Positions 22,431 to 32,831 of a DNA stretch of 64,000 nucleotides are shown piece by piece. The DNA lies in contig CAJFCV020000001.1 in the NCBI GenBank assembly GCA_904066235.2, positions 11,775,291 through 11,839,290 on the forward strand, written 5' to 3'. Position 1 is the stretch's first letter, and the number at the start of each line of letters is the position of its first letter. The stretch is from Bursaphelenchus xylophilus (Eukaryota; Nematoda; Chromadorea; Rhabditida; Aphelenchoididae). A program made the translations under genes and the position numbers. The notes beneath the pieces are model-generated. The model saw only the letters and a list, made by a program, of their open reading frames with translations, ran no database searches and was not told where the DNA came from.

Positions 22431-23545
22431 GTGAATGAGAGGAATGCCAACGAAATTTTGGTGAATTTCGATTATGCAAATTTCGAATTTTTGTGCAAAT
22501 TCGTGGGAAAATTTCACTTTTTTTGGATTTTTCATTCAAATTTGTCAATTTTTTGGAAGGTTTTTTGCCACGTGGCGCGATTTCGCACGTTTTTCGAGAA
22601 TTTTGAGAGTATCAGGGCGAGTAAGGACAAGGGTTCAGGATTGTATTGGACGTTTCGGGTGAGTTTTTGACAAATTTTTAAATTTTTTTAGCTTTTGATG
22701 TATTTTTTGGATTCATGTGGAATTTCAGATTGTTCATTGCGTAACCTGGTGCTCTCAGCATCGGAAGGACGGCCGGAAACCCTCAGGCTTTGGAGATAGA
22801 GGACGACAGTTGGTCCGAATCGCCGTAGAAATGAGTTCTGCTGGGCAAAATCGAAAAAGTAAGTTGTGTTTTGAATTTTTTGCATTGTTCGGAATTTAGG
22901 CAACTGCATCGGAGTCCCCCCTCCCCGTGAATGTGATGAGAGGCATGTGGTGGCTGAAGCTTTTTAGAGAGGAGCTAGAATCGCCGATATTGATCCCAGC
23001 GGACGATTTCAATGATGAGAAAATTAGCGGATCGATGGTGCACTGAAACTGAATGGCCGTTGATTACTTGGAACTGAGAGGTAGGCTTATTTTAGGTCGT
23101 ATTTTAGCAGATTATGACTGAATTAAGGGGGATTATGACTGAATTTTTAATGGGTGTTATGCTGAGGATTTCTTGAGCATTTTCGGGATAAATTTGGATT
23201 CATTTGAAGATTTACTGTAGTTTCAGTGTGTTTCAGGGAAAATCTATTATCCGGGGGCATTTCGTCTTCTAGAACTTTTTTGAAAGCTTTCTTAACCGTA
23301 AAATACGGGGTTTGGAATCTGAATTCTTAAACTTTTATGAAGTTTCTGCACTGTTCTGATTAATTTTGCTCATGATTATTATAATTGCCTTATTTAGAGC
23401 TCCCCCGATTCATTATGCCACCAGTTTTCCTCGATGGAGATGCGCCTGCGGTCCCAGCTTGCAGTCCAGCTCTTGAATCTTTTCATGGACTCAAATGGGA
23501 TGATATTTATGGAGATGGAAGATGAAAACAGACGGATATGTAAAT
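22431..23545 (+). other. Possible divergent spliced transcript
   Basis: Begins about 40 bp from the start codon of the minus-strand coiled-coil gene and shows ordered splice signals: donor after 22659 (TTTCGGgtgagt), exon about 22730-22860 (TTTCAG...AAAAAGTAAG), exon from about 22899 (TTTAG|GCAACTGC), and a last exon from about 23399 (TTTAG|AGCTCCCCC) ending in an open frame SSPDSLCHQFSSMEMRLRSQ...RRICK with TAA. Frames do not join into one clean protein: the best join stops after CDERHVVAEAF. It could be a small coding gene, a non-coding transcript or a relic. Confidence 0.25.
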
Positions 23546-23605
23546 AAAATTAGATTTTAATAAAAATAAATTTTGAATACAGTAATTCTACTTATGGATA
23601 CAATA

Positions 23606-26600
23606 TTACACTTGATTTTGTTGATTTACACTGTTTTGGGTTCCATTTCCTTGAGTTGCTTTTTGATTCTCCGCCTTTTTAGCGTCGCCATTTGTCGAGG
23701 GATCATTCGATTTGTAGGCCCACTTCCTTGGCGTTACTTGGGCCGTGAAATTGAAAATGGTGGTCACAATGGCGACGAGGATGGCGGTGGCGACGAATAA
23801 TGTGGCCCACTGAAGTTTAAAAGGGTTTTTATATGGTTCTAGTCATGATTGAGTGGATTTTGCGCAAAAAAAGCGAAAAAATTATATTGCACTTGCCTCA
23901 CTCGGTGTTCCATTAGGTGCAAGTCCCGTGACCACGAACGGGATCATTAGAATGCAAAGACTCATGATAAACATGTTCACTGACAGTATGAAAGGCACGA
24001 ATCTACCACAAATCTGGAAAATCATCAAGTCAAAAAAATGCAAAAAAATCCGTCATGATGAGTGAAAAAATTTGGAAAAAAGACGGTGAATGAAGAGGCA
24101 ACGTAATTTTCTCTCTAACAGATCCAATCTTTAGCCTTTGCTTTCATTTCTTTGCACAGTGAAAAAAGAAAAAGTCCACTGCACTGTGCAGCGCAAAAAT
24201 GAACTGCTGATTGCACTGTGCAAAGGAAAGCGTTGGTTCTAAATTTTAGCATAACGTCATGAAGAAGGGGATCAAACCACGCTGTGCATTTTTTGAATTC
24301 AAAATTCCGCATGTTCCTACGGAAACGAAAAAATTTAAATTTGATTGCACAGTGCGGTGGGAAAAGAAACAAGGTGAGATTGCACTGTGCAAGGGAAAAT
24401 TTTTATTTCATCGCACAGTGCAGTTGACCAGGAATTTCAAAACGCACTGTGAGTGTTTTGGGTTTCAATTCAGCACTGCAATTTCGAAAAATTGTTCGAA
24501 ACGCTGTGCACTGTGCATCCAGAATTAGGCTGAGAATTTGATTGCACCGTGCGAGAAAACAAGAATGGATGAAAAACACATCATCACCTCTCAATATTAC
24601 AGTGGGGGACTTGATCCAGTGGCAAAAAACGTATCATTTTGCATCCGGGAGGCATCACAAAATGTGGCAAAATGCTTCCCACTCGAAGTGAAAAGACTTC
24701 TTTTTGAAGGGCGCGCTCCTTTTCCTCACAAAAAGAGCGGGCGCACATTTTGAAATCTGAGTTTTTTCGCTTGGAGAGGGAGATATTTTGCCACATTTTT
24801 TGATACTTCCTGGATGCAAAATGGTACTTTTTTTGCCACTGTATCAGGTCCCTCCACTGTAGAAATTTTGGCCTCGAATCCGCCACGAATTTCCCAGAGA
24901 TTCGCCCCGATTTCAAACTCCTTACCATTTGCGTGCTCTTGAAGACACCGATGGCATTCAAGCCGCTGGCAACGATCGCGATCGTATAGCAAATCTGCGA
25001 AAAGACCTGCTGAGAGCGCGGCAGGTAGGCCAGTAGTACGAACGCCACCACCATGGTGTACTGGGAGAGCGAGGCGAAGATGATGACGACGGCCTTCTCG
25101 CTGATCCACGGCACCTTCTCGATGGCCTCGCTGGCGGGGCCCACCAAAAATTTGACAATGATGGCGATTAGGTAGGGGAAGGCGGCCGCCACTCCCGTAT
25201 TCCGGATGTCAAAGCCTTGAACCTGAAAAATTTGGGTGTATGTTGGAAAGGTTTCGTTGCGGCACACCTCAATGAGATAGGAACGTTTCAAAAAGCTCGA
25301 AAAATTTTTGTCCCGATTTGGCCAAAGCAAAATTTGGAATTTTTCTCATCCTCAATTTTTCGAAATTTTCGGACCGCGTTATGCAGAAATGGCCTAGATC
25401 TAATAATTCGAATTATTGCCTTTTAAATCTCACCTGATTGAGGTAAACAGGCCCATATTGGAAGAAGAATTGAAGCCCAATATTGGCTCCAAAGTTGGAC
25501 AACATGATTCCAATTACGGCCGGATCTTTCATGATTTCCAGATAGGGGATGTCCAACTTTTTGTCAACTTCCACCACTTGCACCACTTTGTTCTTTTTAA
25601 TTGTTTTGAGCTCTTTGGAGCTGACACTCCTGAAAATTTCATTTTTGATTGCGTTTTCTGTTTTTAAATTTTGAATTTACCGCCAACTTTGGCATTGTGT
25701 TTTTAGTGTCGGAAATGATGTAAAATAGAGTGGAAACGGTAGAAAGAGGGATTACACGAAATTTTGAGCCTTTTAAAAAGGCACCCCAGTTTCTTAAAAC
25801 ATGAAAACATACAATTTATCTCGAAAAAAATAATTTTTTTCTCAAAAAATATCAAAATTGGCCAAAAATTTTAAGTCAATATCTAAAATTCACCTTGACT
25901 CAACTTACTTGTGTATTTCCGGGCTGTCTGTGTAGACGAACCAAAACAAAATGAATAAAATTGCTGTTAGTCCGCCTTGAATGTAATATAAAGAGGGCCA
26001 ACTCCACGAACTCCCGCACAACACACCGCCCAAGGGCATCGTGAAAACTTGCGCGAATTGGAGGTGAATTGACATCCAGGCAATGTAAGTGCCCGACTTC
26101 TTGAGGGTCGACCATTCCGCGACAATCGAGCCGATCGCGGGGAAAGACGTGGCCGTGGCCGAACCCTGAAAGTGATTTGGGTCGGATTAGTGGCAGTAGG
26201 GAAATTTTCAGTGCCCATTTTTCATGCAGAATGCTTTTTCAGAGCCTTGGAGATTTTTTTTAATAGTGAAGTTTTGGAATTTCCAAAAATTTTTTGATTG
26301 CACAGTGCGAAAAATAAAAAGTAAATTTTTTCGCGTTGTGTGGAAACTCATCTTGAAAAAATTCTTGATTTTTGTCGAATTGGTCCTGAGTCATCGATAA
26401 CCAGTGAAAATCCCAAAAGAAACTCTTGTAAAATACGATTTCCCAAAGATTTTTTGATTGCACAGTGCGAAAAGTCAAAGTTCGAAATCGCACAGTGCAA
26501 AAATCAAAAAAAGATGAGAATGCACAGTGCAGAGGATCTCAGTCTTTTTTTGCATCGTGAAAAAATTTTTGATGATAAACCGCACTGTGTAGAGACTTTT

Positions 26601-28069
26601 TAATTTCTTGTTCCGCACTGTGTAAGCAAAAGAAATTGCAAAACCAATGTTTGCAAGAAAAATTAATTATTTCCATCGTCTTCCCGTAACCTAATAAGGC
26701 CATTTCACACCGACCTGTAGCATTCGGATGATGAATACCGCAAAAAATCCAAGTGGAACGGACGCTGGCAATAATAGCGTAGAGATCGCTGAGATGGCGC
26801 CGAAAATTGAAAAAATCAGCCTAAAATACTCAAAAATAGGCCCTTTAGCTCACACTCACTTCATTCCCAACGTCGGAGTGAGATACGCCAACGGAATTGT
26901 TCCAATTAATTGGCCAATGGCAACGGCTGCGAAAAGCCAACTCCTCTCGATCTCGTCGTATAAGGACGTTTTTTGATGAGGCTCTGAAAATTTGGTTGAT
27001 AAAGCTGTTTGATGCAAGCTGAAATATATAGTATTTCTCAGCCATTTTATTCTGCGCCTGTTTAAAATATATATTTTTCAAAAAATTTTTTACATTCATT
27101 TTGCAAAAAATTTTTTACATCTATTTTTCAAAAAATTTTTTACATTTATTTTTCAAAAAATTTTTTACAATTATTTTTCAAAAAATTTTTTACATCTATT
27201 TTTCAAAAAATTTTTACATTTATTTTTCAAGAAATTTTTTACATCTATTTTTCAAAAAATTTTTTACATCTATTTTTGAAAAAAAATTTTTACATCTACT
27301 TTTCAAAAAATTTCTTACATCTATTTTTCAAAAAATTTTTTGTTTTCCACAGTACGTGCGTAAAAAACCCAAGATTTTTTCGTCGCACAGTGCAATTCTA
27401 GGTCGCACTCCCAAAAAAATTTCTCGTATAATGGTCCGCACAGTGCACTTTGATATTCCGTATTTTTCATTGCACGGTACGAAAAAAATTCGAATACGAT
27501 TTCTGCACTGTGCGATGGAGTTTGATCGAAATTTTGGACCGCACAGTGCAGATCAAGGATTAAAGTTTCTGACCTCACCGTTAAGAGCTACTTTTTTCGC
27601 AGTATGCTGCAAAAATTTCGTAGTAAAATTTTTTTCGCACTGTGCGGAATGAAATTTTTGGTTTTCAAACTGCACTGTGCATTTCGCGAAATATTAAAAT
27701 TCAAATTGTGCTCCTGAAATTTTCTCTACACGTTTAATACTGTTCCATACATTCAAAAAATTTTTTTATGACATATAAAACACTACGGTAAAAAAAATTA
27801 CCTGTATTATTCCAACTGACATCCTCCTCCTTATACATACAAATTACTGTGAAATTCAGTGCCAATGAGTTGCACATGACGGCGGACAAACACAGCGTTC
27901 CCAGCAGCATCACAACCCATCGTACTTTGTGGCCGAAGAAGGATTTGGGGGGCTCTTTTGGCTCGGTGACGATGGTTTGAGGCTTCGGCTCTTGCACCGG
28001 TTTTATATTTTCAAGGTCCTCTTCAAAGGCTGGGTTCACCTGCATCTTGAAAGGACTGAAATTCGACAT
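23606..28069 (-). CDS. SLC17-family (sialin/VGLUT-type) anion transporter, 8 exons
   Basis: Exons 28069-27802, 26983-26860, 26820-26715, 26165-25909, 25629-25434, 25222-24926, 24013-23897 and 23809-23606 join in phase to 522 aa, a normal length for this family. Visible family features are a cytosolic N-terminus, a first TM (VRWVVMLLGTLCLSAVMC), the TM2-3 segment GQLIGTIPLAYLTPTLGMK, the conserved arginine in FIIRMLQ (about residue 163), then GSIVAEWSTLKKSGTYIAW and SWPSLYYIQGG. The C-terminal TM is ATLFVATAILVAIVTTIF, with an Asn/Gln-rich tail. SLC17 members move organic anions or phosphate across plasma or vesicle membranes; the substrate cannot be read from sequence. The intron after exon 7 begins GCAAGT, a GC-AG donor. 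The three introns 27801-26984, 26714-26166 and 24925-24014 hold palindrome clusters, a minisatellite and a MITE. A possible acceptor (AGTCAG) lies just before the ATG. Confidence 0.92.
24150..24556. repeat. GCAC(A/T)GTGC palindrome cluster 1 (intron 6 of transporter)
   Basis: About eleven exact or one-mismatch copies of the 9-bp palindrome, often extended to TTGCACAGTGCAA, spaced 30-70 bp apart. No longer sequence is shared between copies, so this is a motif cluster rather than a tandem repeat. Confidence 0.75.
24600..24859. mobile_element. Tc1/mariner-like MITE, copy 2
   Basis: Ends CAGTGGGGGACTTGATCCAG and GTATCAGGTCCCTCCACTG with TA at both sides. The arms contain GGCAAAAAACGTA and its inverted counterpart. 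Inserted in intron 6 of the transporter gene. Confidence 0.85.
26295..26625. repeat. GCAC(A/T)GTGC palindrome cluster 2 (intron 3 of transporter)
   Basis: About six copies (near 26300, 26459, 26489, 26521, 26581 and 26614), two of them in the identical context TTTTTTGATTGCACAGTGCG, which suggests local copying. Confidence 0.7.
27067..27345. repeat. 25-bp AT minisatellite, about 11 units (intron 1 of transporter)
   Basis: Units of the form TTTTTCAAAAAATTTTTTACATCTA repeated with single-base variation. Each unit holds the inner palindrome AAAAAATTTTTT. The long plus-strand open frame here is repeat-generated. Confidence 0.9.
27383..27680. repeat. GCAC(A/T)GTGC palindrome cluster 3 (intron 1 of transporter)
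   Basis: About seven copies directly after the 25-bp minisatellite, alternating between the GCACAGTGC and GCACTGTGC forms. Confidence 0.75.
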
Positions 28070-28838
28070 TTTATGCTGACTATTTACAATCCATAGGCTA
28101 AGTTTTACAACTTGTTTTAATTTAAAAATAACGAGCGAGAAGTGAGTATTGTTTACTGCACGTCAAATGAAAAATACAAAAGGCGAATTTTCTAATTGAA
28201 AATTTTGTTTACAAATGAAAAAAATGCCAGACAGGAAATCCGTCTATGGCAGACTTTTGCGTAAGGAAGAGCGTTATATGGAAAGGAAGTGGCCGTTTTA
28301 TGTTATCGTAGACAAGAGGCATACAGTGAAGACAAAGCCAAATTCTAAGAAAAAAATTTACTCGAAATTTGCCTAAATGTTGCCTGTATAGTGCTTAGAT
28401 GCCCAACATGCATTCCTTACAGTCTAAGTTTGTAATTTGCAAGTTCAGCTGAGATATTCAACAATCTTTGCTTCGAGATCTATAAAAATGTGAAACGAAT
28501 CATACGGGACATTTTCAGATGAGGAATTCGTATGTGCCAAAAATATTATACAGAGGCTCTGAATTTTCCTCAAATTATTCCTTGAAACTTTTATATAATA
28601 ATATTTGCACTTCCCAGCGGCAATTCTAAAATTACCGGTATTAACTTTACTCGTAGATGCTTCGCCGGACATTACATTCTCTGCAAGCCTTTTCACATGA
28701 CCCTTTGGCCACATGGACCTCTTTCCCTTCAAAGCAACAGCCGAGACACGCAAGAGTCTCCTTTGCAAAAGAGAGCATGGGAAATGAGGAGAGTCGGACA
28801 GTCGAAAAGCACATCTTGCTCATCATTTTGTTGGTTAA
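28070..28838. other. Upstream region of transporter gene, no further gene seen
   Basis: Presumably holds the transporter promoter. I cannot point to a core promoter element. Short open frames are present but lack splice context. Confidence 0.4.
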
Positions 28839-29287
28839 CAGGGGAAGTACTCCAAGTCCGACGCTCAGATTTCCTTTAAATTTTGCACACACGTCGGGCA
28901 TGGACTAAATATCAATTCCTGACAGTTTTAGCTCGCGCTTTGCCGACGCCGCCGAGATATCGAACGATTTTTGCCGCCGAGAGAGCACGCTAAACGTGGA
29001 TAGCGGTCAAAGAGAAAAACGCTTTTTGGCCATAACTTTGGCAGTTTCGTGCGGAAAAATTTGATTTTTTGTAGAAGCGTTATCCTTTACGGTAGAAATA
29101 GGCATGAAGCTTTTCGTGCCAAAATTCGGCAAAAAGTCCTAAATTTTGGCCGGCTTTCGATCTAAAAATCTCGGCCGTTTCTGCAAAGCGCGAGCTAGGA
29201 TTCTCGCATATATCTTAGAAAAAATTATTCTAAATTTGTGCCAAGTTTCATCAACATCTGAGCGTCGCACTTGGAGTACTTCCCCTG
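28839..29287. mobile_element. PIF/Harbinger-like MITE, family 1, copy 2
   Basis: Ends CAGGGGAAGTACTCC...GGAGTACTTCCCCTG, flanked by TAA at 28836-28838 and 29288-29290. About the same length as copy 1 and collinear with it. Confidence 0.85.
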
Positions 29288-29290
29288 TAA

Positions 29291-29918
29291 GTTCGGAAGA
29301 ATTTTTTTTTTTTTTTGTATTACAAAATGTTGGTTACCTCACTAGTAATTAGGCATGTAATTTGTAAGCCCAAAATCGCAAAAGTTCAAATTTTTTGACA
29401 ATTTTAGATCGAAAAAGCTTAGCGGTTTCTGGAGAGCAGGGGCGAGGAAACTCGCATATCTACTATAAAATAATGTCCTTAATTTGTACCGAGTTTCATC
29501 CGCTTCTGTTTGCTCTGCGTCCAGTAATAAATCTCTGGTCCAATTTGTAACCCAAGTTTAATAAAACTCCAAGACTGCAACGAAAAAGCACACATTTGGC
29601 AATAAACCCACTGTAAAACATCAAACATTCCCCGCAATCAATCCAAATATTCAAAATAAAGTTATGATAAATACCACAAGACGACTGTTTATATATCGAT
29701 GAACGGATTACTGAAATGCGTTCTGATATCACGGTGATCAGTGCTCCCTAGTGCATCATTCACAGCATATGCACACCCAAGGGATATGAATAAAATCATC
29801 TTATATTAGTCTTATGTTGTACCTGAAGTTTGATCATATAGTTCTAACAGTAAATATTACACCATCTTCAAAACTATTTTCTGGCACGTAAGCCAACGTA
29901 ATTTAGATTAGAAAACAA
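29291..29918. other. Intergenic, nothing recognised
   Basis: AT-rich. A stretch at 29400-29520 (CGAAAAAGCTTAGCGG, GCGAGGAAACTCGCATATC) resembles a degraded arm of the family 1 element. Confidence 0.4.
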
Positions 29919-30051
29919 TGAAAACGGAGCTAATTTTGATGACTCTGATTATAGTTTGTATTGGAACATCTCCTTGAGACTTCCGGATTCAAAAAGGACC
30001 CGAGGAATTGGACACAAAAAATAAGGCCATTTGACCACAAAGAACGGGTAA
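29919..30051 (+). pseudogene. Relic exon of a small secreted protein
   Basis: ATG at 29919 opens MKTELILMTLIIVCIGTSP, a typical signal peptide, then stops. In the next frame the sequence reads FKKDPRNWTQKIRPFDHKER up to a GTAAGT donor. A second segment (31029-31096) reads DYVPGNWMDIKIRPVGHKNGK. The shared NW..KIRP..HK pattern shows the two are related. The frameshift and the 797-bp element inserted between them point to a dead gene or dead exon pair. Family not identified. Confidence 0.35.
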
Positions 30052-30228
30052 GTAAAGCTGGAATTTAAGAAATTGATTACTTAATTTTATATGGAAAAGC
30101 TTTCAGAGATATTTGAGACTGTCTGGGAACGTAAAAATGAGATTTGCACAGTAAAAGTGGCTCTTGGGGCGAGCTGAGGCAAGTTTGAAACTCTCCGGGC
30201 TGGCAGATTTCGATCTGGGTAAAGCTAA

Positions 30229-31025
30229 CAAGGGAAGTCGTTCAGATCGCAAATGAGTTGAGCTGTGGGACCGGTATATTCTGATTCTCCATATTCGAAA
30301 ACGGTAAGAGCTAAAACAGTTTATCCGTCTGGGCCCTAGTTTTCGAGAAAATCGACCGTAAAGTTTGACCGCAAACCCCGCTAAATAGTCCTCGCTTCAA
30401 AAGGCCTTTGTAACAAGAGCCAAATGGCAGAGGGCGAGTGAAAACGCTCTCAAAATTCTTTTGTCCGGGATGCCGGGAAAGGTTCGAGTCCCGCTAGGCT
30501 CAAACCCTGATGTATACTACTGCTATAAATTTATAGTAGTTGCAAAGCAAAAAAATTTTTTTCCTTTTACATACTTTGGAGAAAATATTGAAATGCACGC
30601 CAAATAAGGATATTTCTGCGCTGAACTCAAAAATGAAGTGTTTATTCTTAAAAAAACTATTTGATCTGAAATTATTGGGGTACACTTCACCACAAAAAAC
30701 TAAAAAATTTTTATTTTTTTCATTTTCAATATCAAAGCTCTTTGGAAATGGGTTTGAGCCTAGCGGGACTCGAACCTTTCCCGGCATCCCGGACAAAAGA
30801 ATTTTGAGAGCGTTTTCACTCGCCCTCTGCCATTTGCCTCTTGTTCCAAAGGCCTTTCGGAGCGAGGATTTAGCGGGGTTTGCGGTCAAACTTTACGGTC
30901 GATTTTCTCGAAAACTAGGGCCCAGACGGAAAAACTGTTTTAGCTCTTACCGTTTTCGAATATGGAGAATCAGAATATACCGGTCCCATGGCTCAACTCA
31001 TTTGCGATCTGAACGACTTCCCTTG
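30229..31025. mobile_element. PIF/Harbinger-like foldback element, family 2
   Basis: A 797-bp element with inverted arms of about 280 bp (left 30229-30510, right 30744-31025), ends CAAGGGAAGTCGTTCAGATC and its complement, flanked by TAA (30226-30228, 31026-31028). Each arm contains a Pol III B-box-like GGTTCGAGTCCCGC, reading outward from the loop on opposite strands. No transposase. Confidence 0.85.
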
Positions 31026-31096
31026 TAAGTTGGACTATGTTCCGGGAAATTGGATGGACATAAAAATAAGACCAGTTGGGCACAAAAACGGCAAGT

Positions 31097-32388
31097 AAAG
31101 TCGGAATAGGAAGGCTCTCCCGGGCCACGCCAAAACACCTTTGACAATCGTGAAATGGACCGGGTCAGCTGCCGTCGACATTTGCTTACTTTTATGTTTA
31201 TCTGATTACTAAAAAAAGCTATCAAAAGTCTTCGCCAAATACACCCCTTTTCGCGTTGGCGGAGAATAATTTTTTTTTGAAGAAAACCCGCCCATCTTCT
31301 TCTTTCTACTGCACAAAGAATTTTGTAGATTTCTTTGCTGAGCGCCAAGAAATCGACAAAAACTTTACGCGGAATTTCTCTGGACACCCTGTACAATTGA
31401 AAAAAATAAAGAGAAATTTTTGTATAATATTTTAATGTACTAATAATAGCCAATGTAAAGCTGGGTCTGTGTTTTATAAGTTCCAGGAAATACAAAGACA
31501 AGATGAGTTTTTTATGTTCCTCTACGTGTTCAGAAATGCAATCACTTGAACTCACGCCCCTCAGGACGAGCCTGGAATTCCTTTTTCGGTCTCTAAATTT
31601 CGTCATATTTGATGAGGGAACCCCACAAGTACAACAATCAAATTGATAGTCAAATCTCTGCGAACAACCTCATGGAAGGACGAGCTGATATTTTCGACTT
31701 TCTTTTTCGAGCCTTTAGAGTTTCATCAAAACCTAGCAATGTTACAGTACAGCAAACAACATTCCCATAAGAAATAAGCTACGAAAGGTACTTCCGCTGC
31801 ATTATGAAACGTTTCATCGCTAATGCGAATGTTATGAAAAGTCCGGTGCGAACTCATCGGAAGGCAATGGAAACACGTGGGAATGCGGTTTTCAATACGA
31901 ATTAGGCTCATCCGCACCGAAAGAAACAAAATTAAAAGAAAGTTTCACAATTAGCAGTCCAAAAACTCTCCAAAAAACCACTCTATTAGCTGTTTATAAG
32001 GTTAAAATTTGCTTACAAAACTGGAAATGGTTACAAATTTAACTCTAGTTTCTAGCCGAAGCCAACTTTTTCGTCAAGTCAAAGTCAGCCCCAAATTTAT
32101 GCAGATCCGTTGTGTGCATATTTGGTGGATACTCCGTAATGTTTTTGATGAACCTGAAACAAAGAGCATCCACAGCTCTTCACGGGGCTTTTGGAGACAT
32201 TAAAACAACAAAAAATCATCTTTCGGGCTTATTTTTGTGCATTTTGGAGATCAGAATGGAGATTAGGGGAAGTCTCGTGGCAATGGCTCTGTAGCCTGCG
32301 TGGAAATGACGCTGAGAATACAAATTTGGACCGCAATTTTGCTTTTGAAGAGGAAAAACGGAAGTTTCAAAAAAAATTTTGATGATTA
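31097..32388. other. Intergenic, no gene accepted
   Basis: Long minus-strand frames (31606-30998, 31929-31726) and two acceptor-led segments (32304 and 32157 downward) exist, but they do not assemble into a gene. A stretch near 31376-31393 (GGAATTTCTCTGGACACCCTGTA) looks like a transposon end without a matching partner. Confidence 0.35.
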
Positions 32389-32636
32389 CAGAGACCGACC
32401 TGATCCAGTGGCAAAAAAACGTACCATTTTGCATCCGGGAAGTATCGAAAAATGTAGCAAAATGCCTCACTGTCCAAGTGAAAAAACTCCGTTTTGAAGG
32501 GCGCACTTTCCCTCACAAAAGGAGCTTTTGAAATCGGGGGTTTTTTCACTTGAAGAGGGAGGCATTTTGCCACATTTTTTATACTTCCTGGATGCAAAAT
32601 GGTATGTTTTTTACCACTATATCAGGTCCCTCACTG
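32389..32636. mobile_element. Tc1/mariner-like MITE, copy 3
   Basis: Ends CAGAGACCGACCTGATCCAG...ATATCAGGTCCCTCACTG, flanked by TA. Lies about 200 bp beyond the stop codon of the NBAS gene. Confidence 0.85.
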
Positions 32637-32746
32637 TAAATTTGATGTGTGATATTTTTCAATGATTTTTTGGTATTTTAAAGCTTCAAAAAATGGATTT
32701 ATAACCAAAACTATAACAGCCACATCCCCTTCAAACAAACTATGAT

Positions 32747-32752
32747 TTTATT
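32747..32752 (-). promoter_or_regulatory. Likely polyadenylation signal of NBAS gene
   Basis: AATAAA on the minus strand, 80 bases beyond the NBAS stop codon at 32832. Confidence 0.5.
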
Positions 32753-32831
32753 ACCCGAATTATCTTTTTATCACAACGTTAGCTAACAATATATGCACCT
32801 GGAAAAGAGGCATGAATAATATAAATAAATA

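Noticed and set aside
27101..27652. Open frame of 183 codons on the plus strand
   Set aside because: Generated by the 25-bp AT minisatellite inside an intron of the minus-strand transporter gene.
30998..31606. Minus-strand open frame of 202 codons
   Set aside because: It overlaps the end of a foldback element, has no splice context and has the composition of non-coding DNA.
32045..32304. Two acceptor-led segments on the minus strand (RHFHAGYRAIATR..., FIKNITEYPPNMHTTD...)
   Set aside because: The space between them is too short for an intron and frames do not join; possibly relics, but not enough to call a gene.
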